A stretch of 64,000 nt of DNA, from NCBI RefSeq assembly GCF_010614725.1, contig NZ_JAAEHL010000001.1, positions 558,001 to 622,000 on the forward strand. Direction: 5' to 3'. How positions within the stretch are numbered: the stretch's first letter is position 1; every line of letters starts with the position of its first letter. Made by a program: the position numbers and the translations under genes. The notes below the pieces were generated by a model, which saw only the letters and a program-made list of their open reading frames with translations, ran no database searches and was not told the DNA's origin. Shown piece after piece: positions 1-8,338 of the stretch. Origin of the DNA: Flavobacterium ajazii (GTDB lineage: Bacteria; Bacteroidota; Bacteroidia; Flavobacteriales; Flavobacteriaceae).

Positions 1-721
1 CCGGGAATTTTTTTACAGGTTTGTTGGTACTGATATCAAACGCAATTTTAGTACAGACAGCAGCTACAAGCCAGGATGCTATTGACAGCTGAGGAGGAGG
101 AAGTTTTTTATTTTCTTTTTTATATTTATCGATTATTTCCTCCAGCCATTCCTGAGGATTTCCGGAATATCTCATATAGTTTGAAACATAATCTACTACA
201 TTAACTTCGTTGAATTTTTCATCAGGTTTTTCTAAAGTATCTAACCCCTGATTTTCCGGGATTATTAATACCAGAGCTCCCCATCCCAAATTATAAGGAT
301 GTAGAACCGGAATTTTTTTCTTTTGACATATAGCATCAAATAACAATGGAACTTCAGAGGTAAAATCTAAAGCATTAATAGCAATTTTATGATCCTTAAT
401 ATATTTATCAACATTCTCAGGTGTTAAAAAACAATTATGTACCGTAATCTTAGCTTCTTTGTTAATTGAAAGTAATCTTTCTTTAATAGCTTCTACTTTA
501 GCTGTTGAGATATTATTTTCAACATAATTTTGTCTGTTTAAATTAGACAATTCTACAACATCGCCATCAATTATTGTAATTTTTTCAAAACCTAATCTTA
601 GCAAACACTCTGCAATAACGCTACCAATACCCGCTCCACCCAAAAGGATAGAAGTTCTTTTTAGCTTTTTTTGTTCTTCCTGAGATATATAAAGTCTATT
701 TCTGCTGTAGTTATTTTTCAT
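1..721 (-). CDS. ThiF/MoeB-family E1-like adenylyltransferase, C-terminus cut by the window edge
   Basis: About 240 codons are visible, starting at ATG 719-721 and running off the left edge without a stop. The product carries the E1-like Rossmann signature: a glycine-rich loop GGAGIGS near residue 28, then DGDVVELSNLNRQ, the classic D-x-V-x-x-S-N-L-N-R motif of ThiF/MoeB/UBA1 enzymes that bind ATP and the C-terminus of a sulfur carrier or ubiquitin-like substrate. A later NALDFTSEVP segment sits where the conserved DxxDN loop is expected. These enzymes adenylate a carboxylate; the substrate here cannot be told. No Cys pair for structural zinc is visible in the part present. It is not next to thi or moa genes in this window, so thiamine or molybdopterin synthesis is not supported. 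The family call is firm and the role unknown. Confidence 0.85.
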   Translation of the reverse strand, partial: MKNNYSRNRLYISQEEQKKLKRTSILLGGAGIGSVIAECLLRLGFEKITIIDGDVVELSNLNRQNYVENNISTAKVEAIKERLLSINKEAKITVHNCFLTPENVDKYIKDHKIAINALDFTSEVPLLFDAICQKKKIPVLHPYNLGWGALVLIIPENQGLDTLEKPDEKFNEVNVVDYVSNYMRYSGNPQEWLEEIIDKYKKENKKLPPPQLSIASWLVAAVCTKIAFDISTNKPVKKFP

Positions 722-803
722 ATATTTTCTTACAAAAATAAATAAAAAAGCAGTTTTAGCTCAATAAACAATAGTTAAAAATTTACATATCAGCAAGTTA
801 AAG

Positions 804-985
804 TAACCCGTTGAATGAAACTAAAAATAAGTGTCAGGCTGAGGCGAAGCCTTTTCGTGTTCAAAAGCCTTCGACTCCGTCTCAGGATGACATCAATTCC
901 TTGAGTTATAAATGATGTTTGACTACCGATTTTTATACTTTTTATAACCAAATCAATTTTTTAATCAATTTCACCCAACGGGTTA
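804..985. repeat. Intergenic element with terminal inverted repeats and an internal hairpin
   Basis: The ends TAACCCGTTGAATGAAA (804-820) and TTTCACCCAACGGGTTA (969-985) are imperfect inverted repeats. Inside, 832-855 and 861-892 form a long imperfect stem (TGTCA..CTGAG, GCGAAG, CTTTT). A related element lies at 61950-62075 with the same TTTCACCCAA end and the same CTGACAC / TTCGAC / AAAAGCC blocks. It has the shape of a MITE or REP-like element, and on the minus strand it lies downstream of the acetylesterase gene, where it could also end transcription. It has no coding capacity. Confidence 0.7.
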
Positions 986-1005
986 AAGTAAATTATTTTT
1001 AAATA

Positions 1006-2925
1006 TTAAAAAAGAGTACTTTCAAAAGGAGAAGCAGGTAAATTTTCTTTATTATATAAATTGGCTTCCACAGGATTATCAGCCCAGGCATACCTAACTT
1101 TTATCGGATTTGCAACTGAATCGCTCCAGACAATCACTTTGTCATTTTCAATTCTGGCATTTGCCCATATAAATTTTCCATCAGCTCTGGCTATCGCAAA
1201 TCCTTTTAAAACTACATTATTTTTTGCAATTAAACCTGTTCCAATATCCGAAAAGCTTAGTATTAATTTATTTTCTTTTTGCATCATTGATTTAAAAAGT
1301 GGTCCGGATGAAATCAGATTTTTTTCTCCGTAAACCATTTTTCTTGCCTGCAAAGCCAGTCTGTAACCAACATCGTATTTATTTAAAGGATGAATATCAT
1401 TCCACTCCCCTAAATCAATTGTCACTGCCATAGCCGTATTGAGAACTGATAAAGTATTTTTTTGCTGCTGTCTCAATTCAGCCCAATTGCTTTCAACCGG
1501 TTCAGGTTTCGATTCCATATAATTGGCCAACTGAACGTATATAAAAGGAAAATTGCCTTGTTTCCATTCTGCTCTCCAATTGGCAATCAATGTTTCCATT
1601 AAAGCCGAATACTCTGCAGGATTTTTGGTACTTGATTCTCCCTGATACCAAAGAACTCCTTTTATCGCATAATTTTTTAACGGAGCAATCATAGCATTAT
1701 ACAGTCCAACGGGTTTCCATCTGATAAATGTTTGCGATGGCAAAGGCAGCATTTTTGTTCCTAATTTATACTTCCATAAACCACTTAAATTTATGGAATC
1801 ATTACCATTTACCAATTGATATTGTTTATCCATAACAAAACCTCCCCTGCCTGAGTTGTTTATGACACGGATGGTAATTTCATTTTTTCCTTCTTTTAAA
1901 ATGTTTGAATTAAAAGTGTATTTTCTTGGCGGATACAAATACGAAGTTGTTCCCACAAAATGACCGTTTACAAAAACCGAATCAGCATCCACAATTCGTC
2001 CTAAAATAAGTTTAGCTGAATTATCTTTAACTTTCTGTATTTCAAATTCTTTTCTAAACCAGACAGCCCCGTTTACATTTCCCAAACTATTATCTGCCCA
2101 ATAACCCGGAACATGCATCGTATTCCAGTCTGCATCATTTAATTCCGGATTTGACCATTTATTCTTTAAACCTTCATCAGTTTTATTCACTAACTGATAC
2201 CATTCGTTATTGATTTTTTTATCATTTGATTCAATTTGAGCTATCAGGTTTTTATCCTTAAACTTTTCATATTCCTTATAGTATTCCGGAAACTTTTTAA
2301 TTCCTTCAGCATTAATCCAGGATTCGGCCGGAGAGCCTCCCAAAGCAGCATTAATCAATCCGATTGGAACTTTATACTTTTCATAGATTTCATTGGCAAA
2401 AAAATAACCAACCGCCGAAAATTGCAGAATGTTAGCAGGAGTTACTGAAACCCAACTCCCTGAAGAAAAATCTGTGTTTTCTTTTTCAAAATCGTATTGA
2501 TCAGGTACTAAAAATTGTCTGATAGCCGAATTGTCTGCTTTTGCAATTACATGACTATATTTGTCCTTAACTCTTTCCATCGGAAGTTCCATATTAGATT
2601 GTCCCGAGCAAATCCAGACATCACCAAAAAGAATATTTTTTAATGTGATAGTATTATTCGCTGAAAAAGTCATTTCGTAAGGGCCGCCTGCTTTTTGCGG
2701 AGGTAAAGTAATAGCCCATGTCCCATTTTCCGCTGTAATAGTTTTGTATATTTTATGATTAAAATTTAATTCTATTTTTTCTTTGGCAGCAGCCCATCCC
2801 CAAATTTTCACTTTGGTATCACGCTGTAAGATCATGCCGTCGCTAATTAATCTGGGCAGTTTTATCTGAGCGTTTAAACCAAGGCTGATAGATAATATAA
2901 TCAGTACTATTATTTTTTTCATCAT
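1006..2925 (-). CDS. Secreted SGNH-type carbohydrate acetylesterase (sialate O-acetylesterase family)
   Basis: A 639-residue protein with a signal peptide ending near residue 20. SGNH motifs are in order: GDVWICSGQSNME with nucleophile Ser110, ALGGSPAESW near 194-203, WYQGESS near 426-432, and NDIHP with Asp510 and His512 as acid/base partners. Residues about 255-370 form an inserted GH2-like jelly-roll, usual in the long members of this family. The family removes O-acetyl groups from sugars. As last gene of the susCD xylan operon (34 bp after GH35), the likely substrate is acetylated xylan or its oligomers, not sialic acid; no sialic acid genes are present. Two adjacent ATGs make the exact start uncertain by one codon. 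Confidence 0.85.
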   Translation of the reverse strand: MMKKIIVLIILSISLGLNAQIKLPRLISDGMILQRDTKVKIWGWAAAKEKIELNFNHKIYKTITAENGTWAITLPPQKAGGPYEMTFSANNTITLKNILFGDVWICSGQSNMELPMERVKDKYSHVIAKADNSAIRQFLVPDQYDFEKENTDFSSGSWVSVTPANILQFSAVGYFFANEIYEKYKVPIGLINAALGGSPAESWINAEGIKKFPEYYKEYEKFKDKNLIAQIESNDKKINNEWYQLVNKTDEGLKNKWSNPELNDADWNTMHVPGYWADNSLGNVNGAVWFRKEFEIQKVKDNSAKLILGRIVDADSVFVNGHFVGTTSYLYPPRKYTFNSNILKEGKNEITIRVINNSGRGGFVMDKQYQLVNGNDSINLSGLWKYKLGTKMLPLPSQTFIRWKPVGLYNAMIAPLKNYAIKGVLWYQGESSTKNPAEYSALMETLIANWRAEWKQGNFPFIYVQLANYMESKPEPVESNWAELRQQQKNTLSVLNTAMAVTIDLGEWNDIHPLNKYDVGYRLALQARKMVYGEKNLISSGPLFKSMMQKENKLILSFSDIGTGLIAKNNVVLKGFAIARADGKFIWANARIENDKVIVWSDSVANPIKVRYAWADNPVEANLYNKENLPASPFESTLF

Positions 2926-2959
2926 AGGATCGTTGAATTTTATTGCTTAAACCGATAAA

Positions 2960-4588
2960 TCATTCATAGGTATACAATTTGATTTTTTGAATTTCATAAT
3001 CGCCAACAGAGATTCTGAGATGCCTCCCCTGATGGGTCTGATCACCGTTAAAATGCCTTACCGTCTTCCAGACATCATTTTCAAACTTCCCCTGATCTGT
3101 TTTTAAAATTCCGACTTTAAGAGCTGTACTTTTTAAGGATTTAAAAGTTACTACAACTCCGGATCCGGCGATATAAAATTCATCCGGAGCGATTTCGATT
3201 ATAATAGCGCTTGACATTGGCCAAACATCTGCTTTTGCACCATCGGACCAGTTTAAAGTATAATCATGTTTAAATGTAAACTCAAAGTTACCTAACTTAA
3301 TTACCTGTAATTGATTTTCTTTATCTAATAAAACACCATCGATTTTCCCTTGCCCTTTTTTCGCTTCAATAACAGGTGTCAATTGTTTTACAAGATTATA
3401 AATTTTTCCGAGCGGCTCTTTTTTAGCATCAGCAACAGATTCGATTGAAAAAGGAGAAAAACCAATGGCTTCATAATGACCAATAGCGTATAATCCTTTA
3501 AATGGAGCACTTTCATCAAAACGATGTTCGGGAATAAAAAGAGGATCTCCCTGACGGGTAAACAAATCATTCCAGTGTTTAAACAAAGGGTTATAAAAAT
3601 CAGGAGAAAGTAAATCGACTGATGTACCTGCAGCTTTCCAGATATCCATTAAATGCGGTAATGGGCCGGCACTCGGATATTCTCCCGGCTTCTTTTCAGG
3701 AGCATTTAAGGCTGCATTTACAAATAGTGGTAATGCATAAACATCTTTTCCTGCTTTGGCTATTTTATTAGTGAATTTTGCAAAATACCAAGCCATGAAA
3801 ATTTCGTCTGTATGAAGACCTTTACCAAATATTTGTTCCCAGTTTCCTGAAGTTTTAAAACCGTTCTTCTTCCAGATTTCTAAAAATTCAGGGACTAGTT
3901 TTTCTTTGTTTTTCTGCATGTATTTCAACAATTCATCAGGAACCTGTTTATTAAAAGCTTCGTTTGCTAATCCACAATAATCCCGGGCAGTTGGTAGCAT
4001 CCCTATTTCATTTTCAACCTGAACCATAATTACCGTTTGTTCTTTTTGATCAACATCTTTAATATGACTCATTAATTTCTGAAAAGCTTTTAAATCGGCT
4101 TCTAAATTATTTTCGCTGAAAGGAGTTAGAATTTCGTGACTTTTATTTTTATCGTCCTTAACTCTTGGATATTTCTTCTGGTTTAATTTTACCCATTCCG
4201 GTGCGTGGCTGGACATACTGTTTTTCCATGATCCGAACCAAAGAAATACCAACTTTAAGTTTTCTTTTCTCGCCCTTGTAATTAAATCATCTACTAATGA
4301 AAAATCAAACTTACCTTCCTGAGGTTCTATGAGTTCCCAATAAACCGGAGTTAATACTGTATTCAGATTCATATCAGAAAGTTTAGCCCAGATAGGTTCC
4401 ATACTTTCCATACTTGTAGCAGAAGAATTTCCTAATTCTCCTCCAAGAATAATAAATGGCTTTCCTTTGGCAATTAACTGAGTTTTATTTCCTTTTTTTT
4501 GAAGATGAGGAATTTTATCCTGCGCAAATCCAAATTGAATTACCAGGAAAACTAATAAAATAAATCTGCCTTTTTTAAAATTAAACAT
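2960..4588 (-). CDS. GH35 beta-galactosidase with DUF5597-type C-terminal domain
   Basis: The start was placed at the inner ATG (4586-4588), which gives a compact signal peptide ending at GFAQ; an in-frame ATG at 4615 adds nine residues. The mature protein has a GH35 TIM barrel: acid/base Glu194 in VQVENEIG and nucleophile Glu354 in FIPEHRFDE. The C-terminal part (about 400-540) matches the beta-rich DUF5597 region of the Cellvibrio Bgl35A type, a family known to remove terminal beta-galactose from xyloglucan. In this operon it sits between GH10 and the acetylesterase, so it may trim galactose from decorated xylan side chains or from xyloglucan fragments. The family call is firm; the substrate is inferred. 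A terminator-like hairpin precedes the gene. Confidence 0.82.
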   Translation of the reverse strand: MFNFKKGRFILLVFLVIQFGFAQDKIPHLQKKGNKTQLIAKGKPFIILGGELGNSSATSMESMEPIWAKLSDMNLNTVLTPVYWELIEPQEGKFDFSLVDDLITRARKENLKLVFLWFGSWKNSMSSHAPEWVKLNQKKYPRVKDDKNKSHEILTPFSENNLEADLKAFQKLMSHIKDVDQKEQTVIMVQVENEIGMLPTARDYCGLANEAFNKQVPDELLKYMQKNKEKLVPEFLEIWKKNGFKTSGNWEQIFGKGLHTDEIFMAWYFAKFTNKIAKAGKDVYALPLFVNAALNAPEKKPGEYPSAGPLPHLMDIWKAAGTSVDLLSPDFYNPLFKHWNDLFTRQGDPLFIPEHRFDESAPFKGLYAIGHYEAIGFSPFSIESVADAKKEPLGKIYNLVKQLTPVIEAKKGQGKIDGVLLDKENQLQVIKLGNFEFTFKHDYTLNWSDGAKADVWPMSSAIIIEIAPDEFYIAGSGVVVTFKSLKSTALKVGILKTDQGKFENDVWKTVRHFNGDQTHQGRHLRISVGDYEIQKIKLYTYE

Positions 4589-4649
4589 TCTGTCTTTTTT
4601 AATATTAAAAATCATTTTTCAATTTCACTTTAAAATCAAATATTTAAAA

Positions 4650-4706
4650 ATAATGAATCCATATCAAAACCTCATATGGATTGAGGCTTTAATACGGATT
4701 CATTAT
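4650..4706 (-). terminator. Nested hairpin between GH10 and GH35: intra-operon terminator or attenuator
   Basis: An outer 11-bp perfect inverted repeat ATAATGAATCC (4650-4660) and GGATTCATTAT (4696-4706) encloses an inner stem CCTCA (4670-4674) / TGAGG (4682-4686). It begins 11 nt after the GH10 stop codon. On the transcribed strand the stem is followed by a run rich in T (TTTTTAAATA). It could partly end transcription inside the operon, or stabilise the upstream message. Confidence 0.6.
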
Positions 4707-4717
4707 AATAATAAAAA

Positions 4718-6925
4718 TTAAGGTTGCAGTTCGCCTGAAAAGTCTTTACTTACATCTTTACCGGCAAGACCATCAGCTACCCCTTTATAGGCATGTTTAC
4801 GTTTATAGCTGGCATCCCACACGTTTGGAGATTCGTCAGGCAACCAATATTCGTGTTCTTGTTCGTTATCTGATACTCCCCAAATCGTTATTCCGTATTG
4901 TTGAGCAACTGGTATGTATTTTTTATAGGAATCAATAACATACTGATACATTGCTGACTGATCTGCTAATTGTACAGCTGTTGGACTTTTTGTTCCTAAA
5001 CGAATATCCAGCTCAGAGATTTTAATTAGTTTTCCTGATGCTGCTAATTTTTGGAACATCTGATCAATTTTAGCTTTGTCTGTTGTCAAAGATATGTGCA
5101 TTTGCGTTCCGATTCCGTCAACAGTAGCTCCCTGACTTTCAATATATTTAACATAGTTAATTAATCCGTCACATTTATCCAGTCTGGATTCTAAATTATA
5201 ATCATTTATAAATAATTTATCGGTAGAATTACCATATTGACGAGCCAGTTTAAATGCTTTAACAGCATAATCTTTTCCTAGATATTTCACCCAGTAAAAT
5301 TCATCATTTGCCATATCAGTAACAACTCCGTCACGTAAACTTCCATCTTCTTTTACCGGTTCGTTTACTACATCCCAAGCATGAACATCATTTTTAAAAT
5401 GTGTCATCATTTTTGAAATCCAGTCAGTCATAGCTCCATCAATCAGCTGTGTTTTTTCTGCATCTGTTTTTTCGATTGTTATTGGATCCGTTTGTCCACT
5501 TCCTGAAGATGATCCATCTGTAACCAAAACATTGTCAATATAATATGTTCCTGCTGTTCCTCCTAAATCAAATCCAAAACCAGTCTCACCTCCTTTTGCT
5601 GTGATTTTCCATTCTATCAGTTTCCATGTAGTTGTCGTTGACTGATCTGCCTGATAACTTGCATTTGTCGATGGTGTAGTTGAACATCTTACTGATCCAT
5701 TAGCTTCAGAACGAATCATATAAGAAATCGTATAGCTTTTTCCTGCTACCAATGAAGAAATAAAAGTGGTCTGAATCTGAGTTTTCCATTGGCCTCCAGC
5801 ATCAGATGTTGCATTTACTACTTTCATAGATCCACTACCTTCGTAAACATTTGCTGCTCCTGTTCCTGCACTTAAAGCGTCAGTTGCACCATTGATTCTG
5901 TTCCATCCGGTAATGCCTGAATTGAAAGTTCCATTAGCAATCAAATTAACTGGTCCTGTCGCAGCATCAAGATCTACAACTGCCAAAGTATTTACATCAA
6001 TCAAGTAAGTAACGTTTGGCAAATATCCTAAATCTAAATTGAACTGAAAACTGGTAGCTCCTGTAGCAAAATCACCTGGAGCCAGTTTAATTTTTACTTG
6101 TTTCCATGCTGATGTTGTTGAAAATGCTTCTGTAAATGATCCACCTGTAGCAAACCAATCTTTCCAAGGATACATATTGGTTAAACTTGAGTTGAAAGAA
6201 ATACGTCCCTTACCAGTTACATCTGATTTTACGTAAAAAGAGATTTCGTAATTATGATTGCTCACAATTGGAACTGCTGGTGAAGTTAATTGCAAATTAT
6301 AAGCTTGTGATGAAGTCGCACTTGAAATTAATTTTATGGCCTTTGAGGTACTCGTTAATCCGGCGCCATCAACTATTGAAATTCCTGCACCGGGATTATT
6401 TCTTGACCAACCGCTAAAAGTACCATCTTTTAATCCGGCAATATTCAATGAATTTGCCCCACTTGATCCGGGAATAATAGTTGGCGCTAATAATCCGTTT
6501 AAGTAACTCGCATTATTATTGGAATGCCAAACCAGTGTATGCCCATAAAGTGATAAACCAGCCTTTTTAGTTTCTGTTACAAATTTATCCATCGTTGTAA
6601 AATCAATGCTTCCGTTTGATTTTACCATGGCCCCGTGTTTCATTTCGTAACCCGGAACTACTTCGTCAAAATTTGCATTAACAATACTTCTATAGGTTTC
6701 ATCTTCTAAATACAAACTTACCCCTATTCCGTTTCCTAAATTAAAAGTAGAATAATTTTTAAGAGGTTCGTATCTCGTAATTTTTTCGGCTAATGCTAAA
6801 GGCAGTTCAGATGATGCAATTTCACCATGTCCTTCAACTTTTTTCCACTCCATCAGATTATCATCGCATGATGTCAGTAACATTAAGGATGAAGCGATTA
6901 TTGGTATTATATATTTATATTTCAT
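4718..6925 (-). CDS. Surface lipoprotein GH10 endo-xylanase split by two CBM4/22-type modules
   Basis: A 735-residue lipoprotein with lipobox Cys20. The GH10 barrel begins at about residue 45 and is interrupted after GHTLVWHS (127-135). Residues about 155-475 hold two beta-sandwich carbohydrate-binding modules, each ending in an aromatic/aspartate strand such as TYYIDNVLV. The barrel then resumes with acid/base Glu522 in DVVNEP and nucleophile Glu638 in ISELDI. This split layout is known from Bacteroides and Prevotella xylan loci, where the enzyme cuts long xylan at the cell surface. It lies 12 bp after the SGBP gene, in the susCD operon. The role is endo-cleavage of xylan to fragments that fit SusCD. 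Confidence 0.92.
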   Translation of the reverse strand: MKYKYIIPIIASSLMLLTSCDDNLMEWKKVEGHGEIASSELPLALAEKITRYEPLKNYSTFNLGNGIGVSLYLEDETYRSIVNANFDEVVPGYEMKHGAMVKSNGSIDFTTMDKFVTETKKAGLSLYGHTLVWHSNNNASYLNGLLAPTIIPGSSGANSLNIAGLKDGTFSGWSRNNPGAGISIVDGAGLTSTSKAIKLISSATSSQAYNLQLTSPAVPIVSNHNYEISFYVKSDVTGKGRISFNSSLTNMYPWKDWFATGGSFTEAFSTTSAWKQVKIKLAPGDFATGATSFQFNLDLGYLPNVTYLIDVNTLAVVDLDAATGPVNLIANGTFNSGITGWNRINGATDALSAGTGAANVYEGSGSMKVVNATSDAGGQWKTQIQTTFISSLVAGKSYTISYMIRSEANGSVRCSTTPSTNASYQADQSTTTTWKLIEWKITAKGGETGFGFDLGGTAGTYYIDNVLVTDGSSSGSGQTDPITIEKTDAEKTQLIDGAMTDWISKMMTHFKNDVHAWDVVNEPVKEDGSLRDGVVTDMANDEFYWVKYLGKDYAVKAFKLARQYGNSTDKLFINDYNLESRLDKCDGLINYVKYIESQGATVDGIGTQMHISLTTDKAKIDQMFQKLAASGKLIKISELDIRLGTKSPTAVQLADQSAMYQYVIDSYKKYIPVAQQYGITIWGVSDNEQEHEYWLPDESPNVWDASYKRKHAYKGVADGLAGKDVSKDFSGELQP

Positions 6926-6937
6926 TGGATATTTTTT

Positions 6938-8320
6938 TTAGTTAGCAAAATCATCATAAACCGGTGTGTTTAATGATACAACTCTCCAGTTATCAGTATA
7001 AACTTTTACCGTAGTTGGTTTTGAAGCAAATTCAACTTCACTGTCATTCCCCAGTACATCTTTCATCTTTACATCGGCATTTTCAAACCATATTCCAAAA
7101 TTTTGATACGTTGCCGCTTCACGATAAGCCAGTACTGCTTCGAAAGTGAAATCAGCTTTAGACCATTGATAAAATTTATTAAAAGGAATAGTAATTGTTA
7201 CCCAGCCCGTAGTTTGAAAAGCAACTGATTTTCCGTCAATCAACCATGGAATATAGTTATAAACTCCACCAGTCCAGGTTCCTCCATTAAAATTATTGAT
7301 GGTACATATTTTTAAGTAACCTGAATCTTTCCAGGCATCAGGAACATAAATATCAAACTGAAATGCTACTTTATCAAGAGGAGTATTTGCCGGAATATAA
7401 GGTGTTAATTGTGTTCTCCAATTGTCTACTCCTGTTCCAGCGGTCCAAACTTCTGTTGCTCTAACAGTTGCTGCCGGAATAGAAGCAATACGATCAGGAC
7501 GATGTGGTACATATTTTCCATGAGACAAATTTGTCTGACCAATAGCAGCTGACCCAAGATCTGTCGGTGTGATCATACCTGGTATCGTTGATGTACTCCA
7601 ATAGCCCTGAGTTCCGTTTCCGTCAAAATCTAAAATAATTCCTTTTTTAAAGTTAAAATAAGCCGGTGAATAAACTCCTCCATTAGAAGTTTGTACATAT
7701 AATGAACCTCCAGTATCCGAAACGCCATTTGGCATAGTTACAGTAAAAAATTCACCATCTTCATCTGAAGTAATTCCAGTACCTACTTCAACATTTCCAG
7801 GAAAAATGACTTTACTTACTTCTGTCAAACCAGTTCCGGTTATGGTAATAGTTTCGCCTACATTAGGCATTGTGTTTGAAACATTTGTAATTACTGGTTT
7901 TCCGGCACGAATTTCAAAAGGCAATGTAAATTCGTGAGAATCATTTGCAAAACGAATAGTATTTCTAACTGAAGGATCAGCATCTAAAATAGGGGTATCA
8001 GCCGAAACATTCACCAACATTGATTTATCACTTACATAAACAACATTAAAATAAGTATTATAGCCATTAATGTAAACTCTTTTTAATCCTTTAAAGCCAG
8101 AACCTTCAATGCGTAATAACTGTCCTAATCTTGCAAAAGAAACTTCTCTGTCTGGTACAGATGAATTTACATCTTCCAAAAACACTTTTGTAATCGTTAT
8201 TGGTCCGCCGCCTTCATTAGAATCGCTATTGTCGCAAGCCGTAAACAATATACTGAAAACCATTAAGCCAAGGAATAATATGGGTGTCCAGTAATTTTTA
8301 TTTAAAATATAATTTTTCAT
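6938..8320 (-). CDS. Surface glycan-binding lipoprotein with IPT/TIG domains (SGBP-B-like)
   Basis: A 460-residue protein with a lipoprotein signal (Cys29). Two immunoglobulin-like IPT/TIG domains follow, recognisable from GQLLRIEGSGFKGLKRVYING (split by its conserved turn) and a second VGETITITGTGLTEVSKVIF-type strand pair near 155-180. The C-terminal half (about 225-460) is a beta-rich region like the glycan-binding domain of SGBP-B proteins. It lacks any hydrolase motif. Placed directly after susD (18 bp) and before the surface xylanase, it most likely holds xylan at the cell surface. The ligand is inferred from context. Confidence 0.85.
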   Translation of the reverse strand: MKNYILNKNYWTPILFLGLMVFSILFTACDNSDSNEGGGPITITKVFLEDVNSSVPDREVSFARLGQLLRIEGSGFKGLKRVYINGYNTYFNVVYVSDKSMLVNVSADTPILDADPSVRNTIRFANDSHEFTLPFEIRAGKPVITNVSNTMPNVGETITITGTGLTEVSKVIFPGNVEVGTGITSDEDGEFFTVTMPNGVSDTGGSLYVQTSNGGVYSPAYFNFKKGIILDFDGNGTQGYWSTSTIPGMITPTDLGSAAIGQTNLSHGKYVPHRPDRIASIPAATVRATEVWTAGTGVDNWRTQLTPYIPANTPLDKVAFQFDIYVPDAWKDSGYLKICTINNFNGGTWTGGVYNYIPWLIDGKSVAFQTTGWVTITIPFNKFYQWSKADFTFEAVLAYREAATYQNFGIWFENADVKMKDVLGNDSEVEFASKPTTVKVYTDNWRVVSLNTPVYDDFAN

Positions 8321-8338
8321 ATTTCTTGAATTTCTGTT

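Noticed and set aside
1006..2925. True sialate O-acetylesterase role
   Set aside because: The family name fits, but there are no sialic acid genes nearby and the gene ends a xylan operon.
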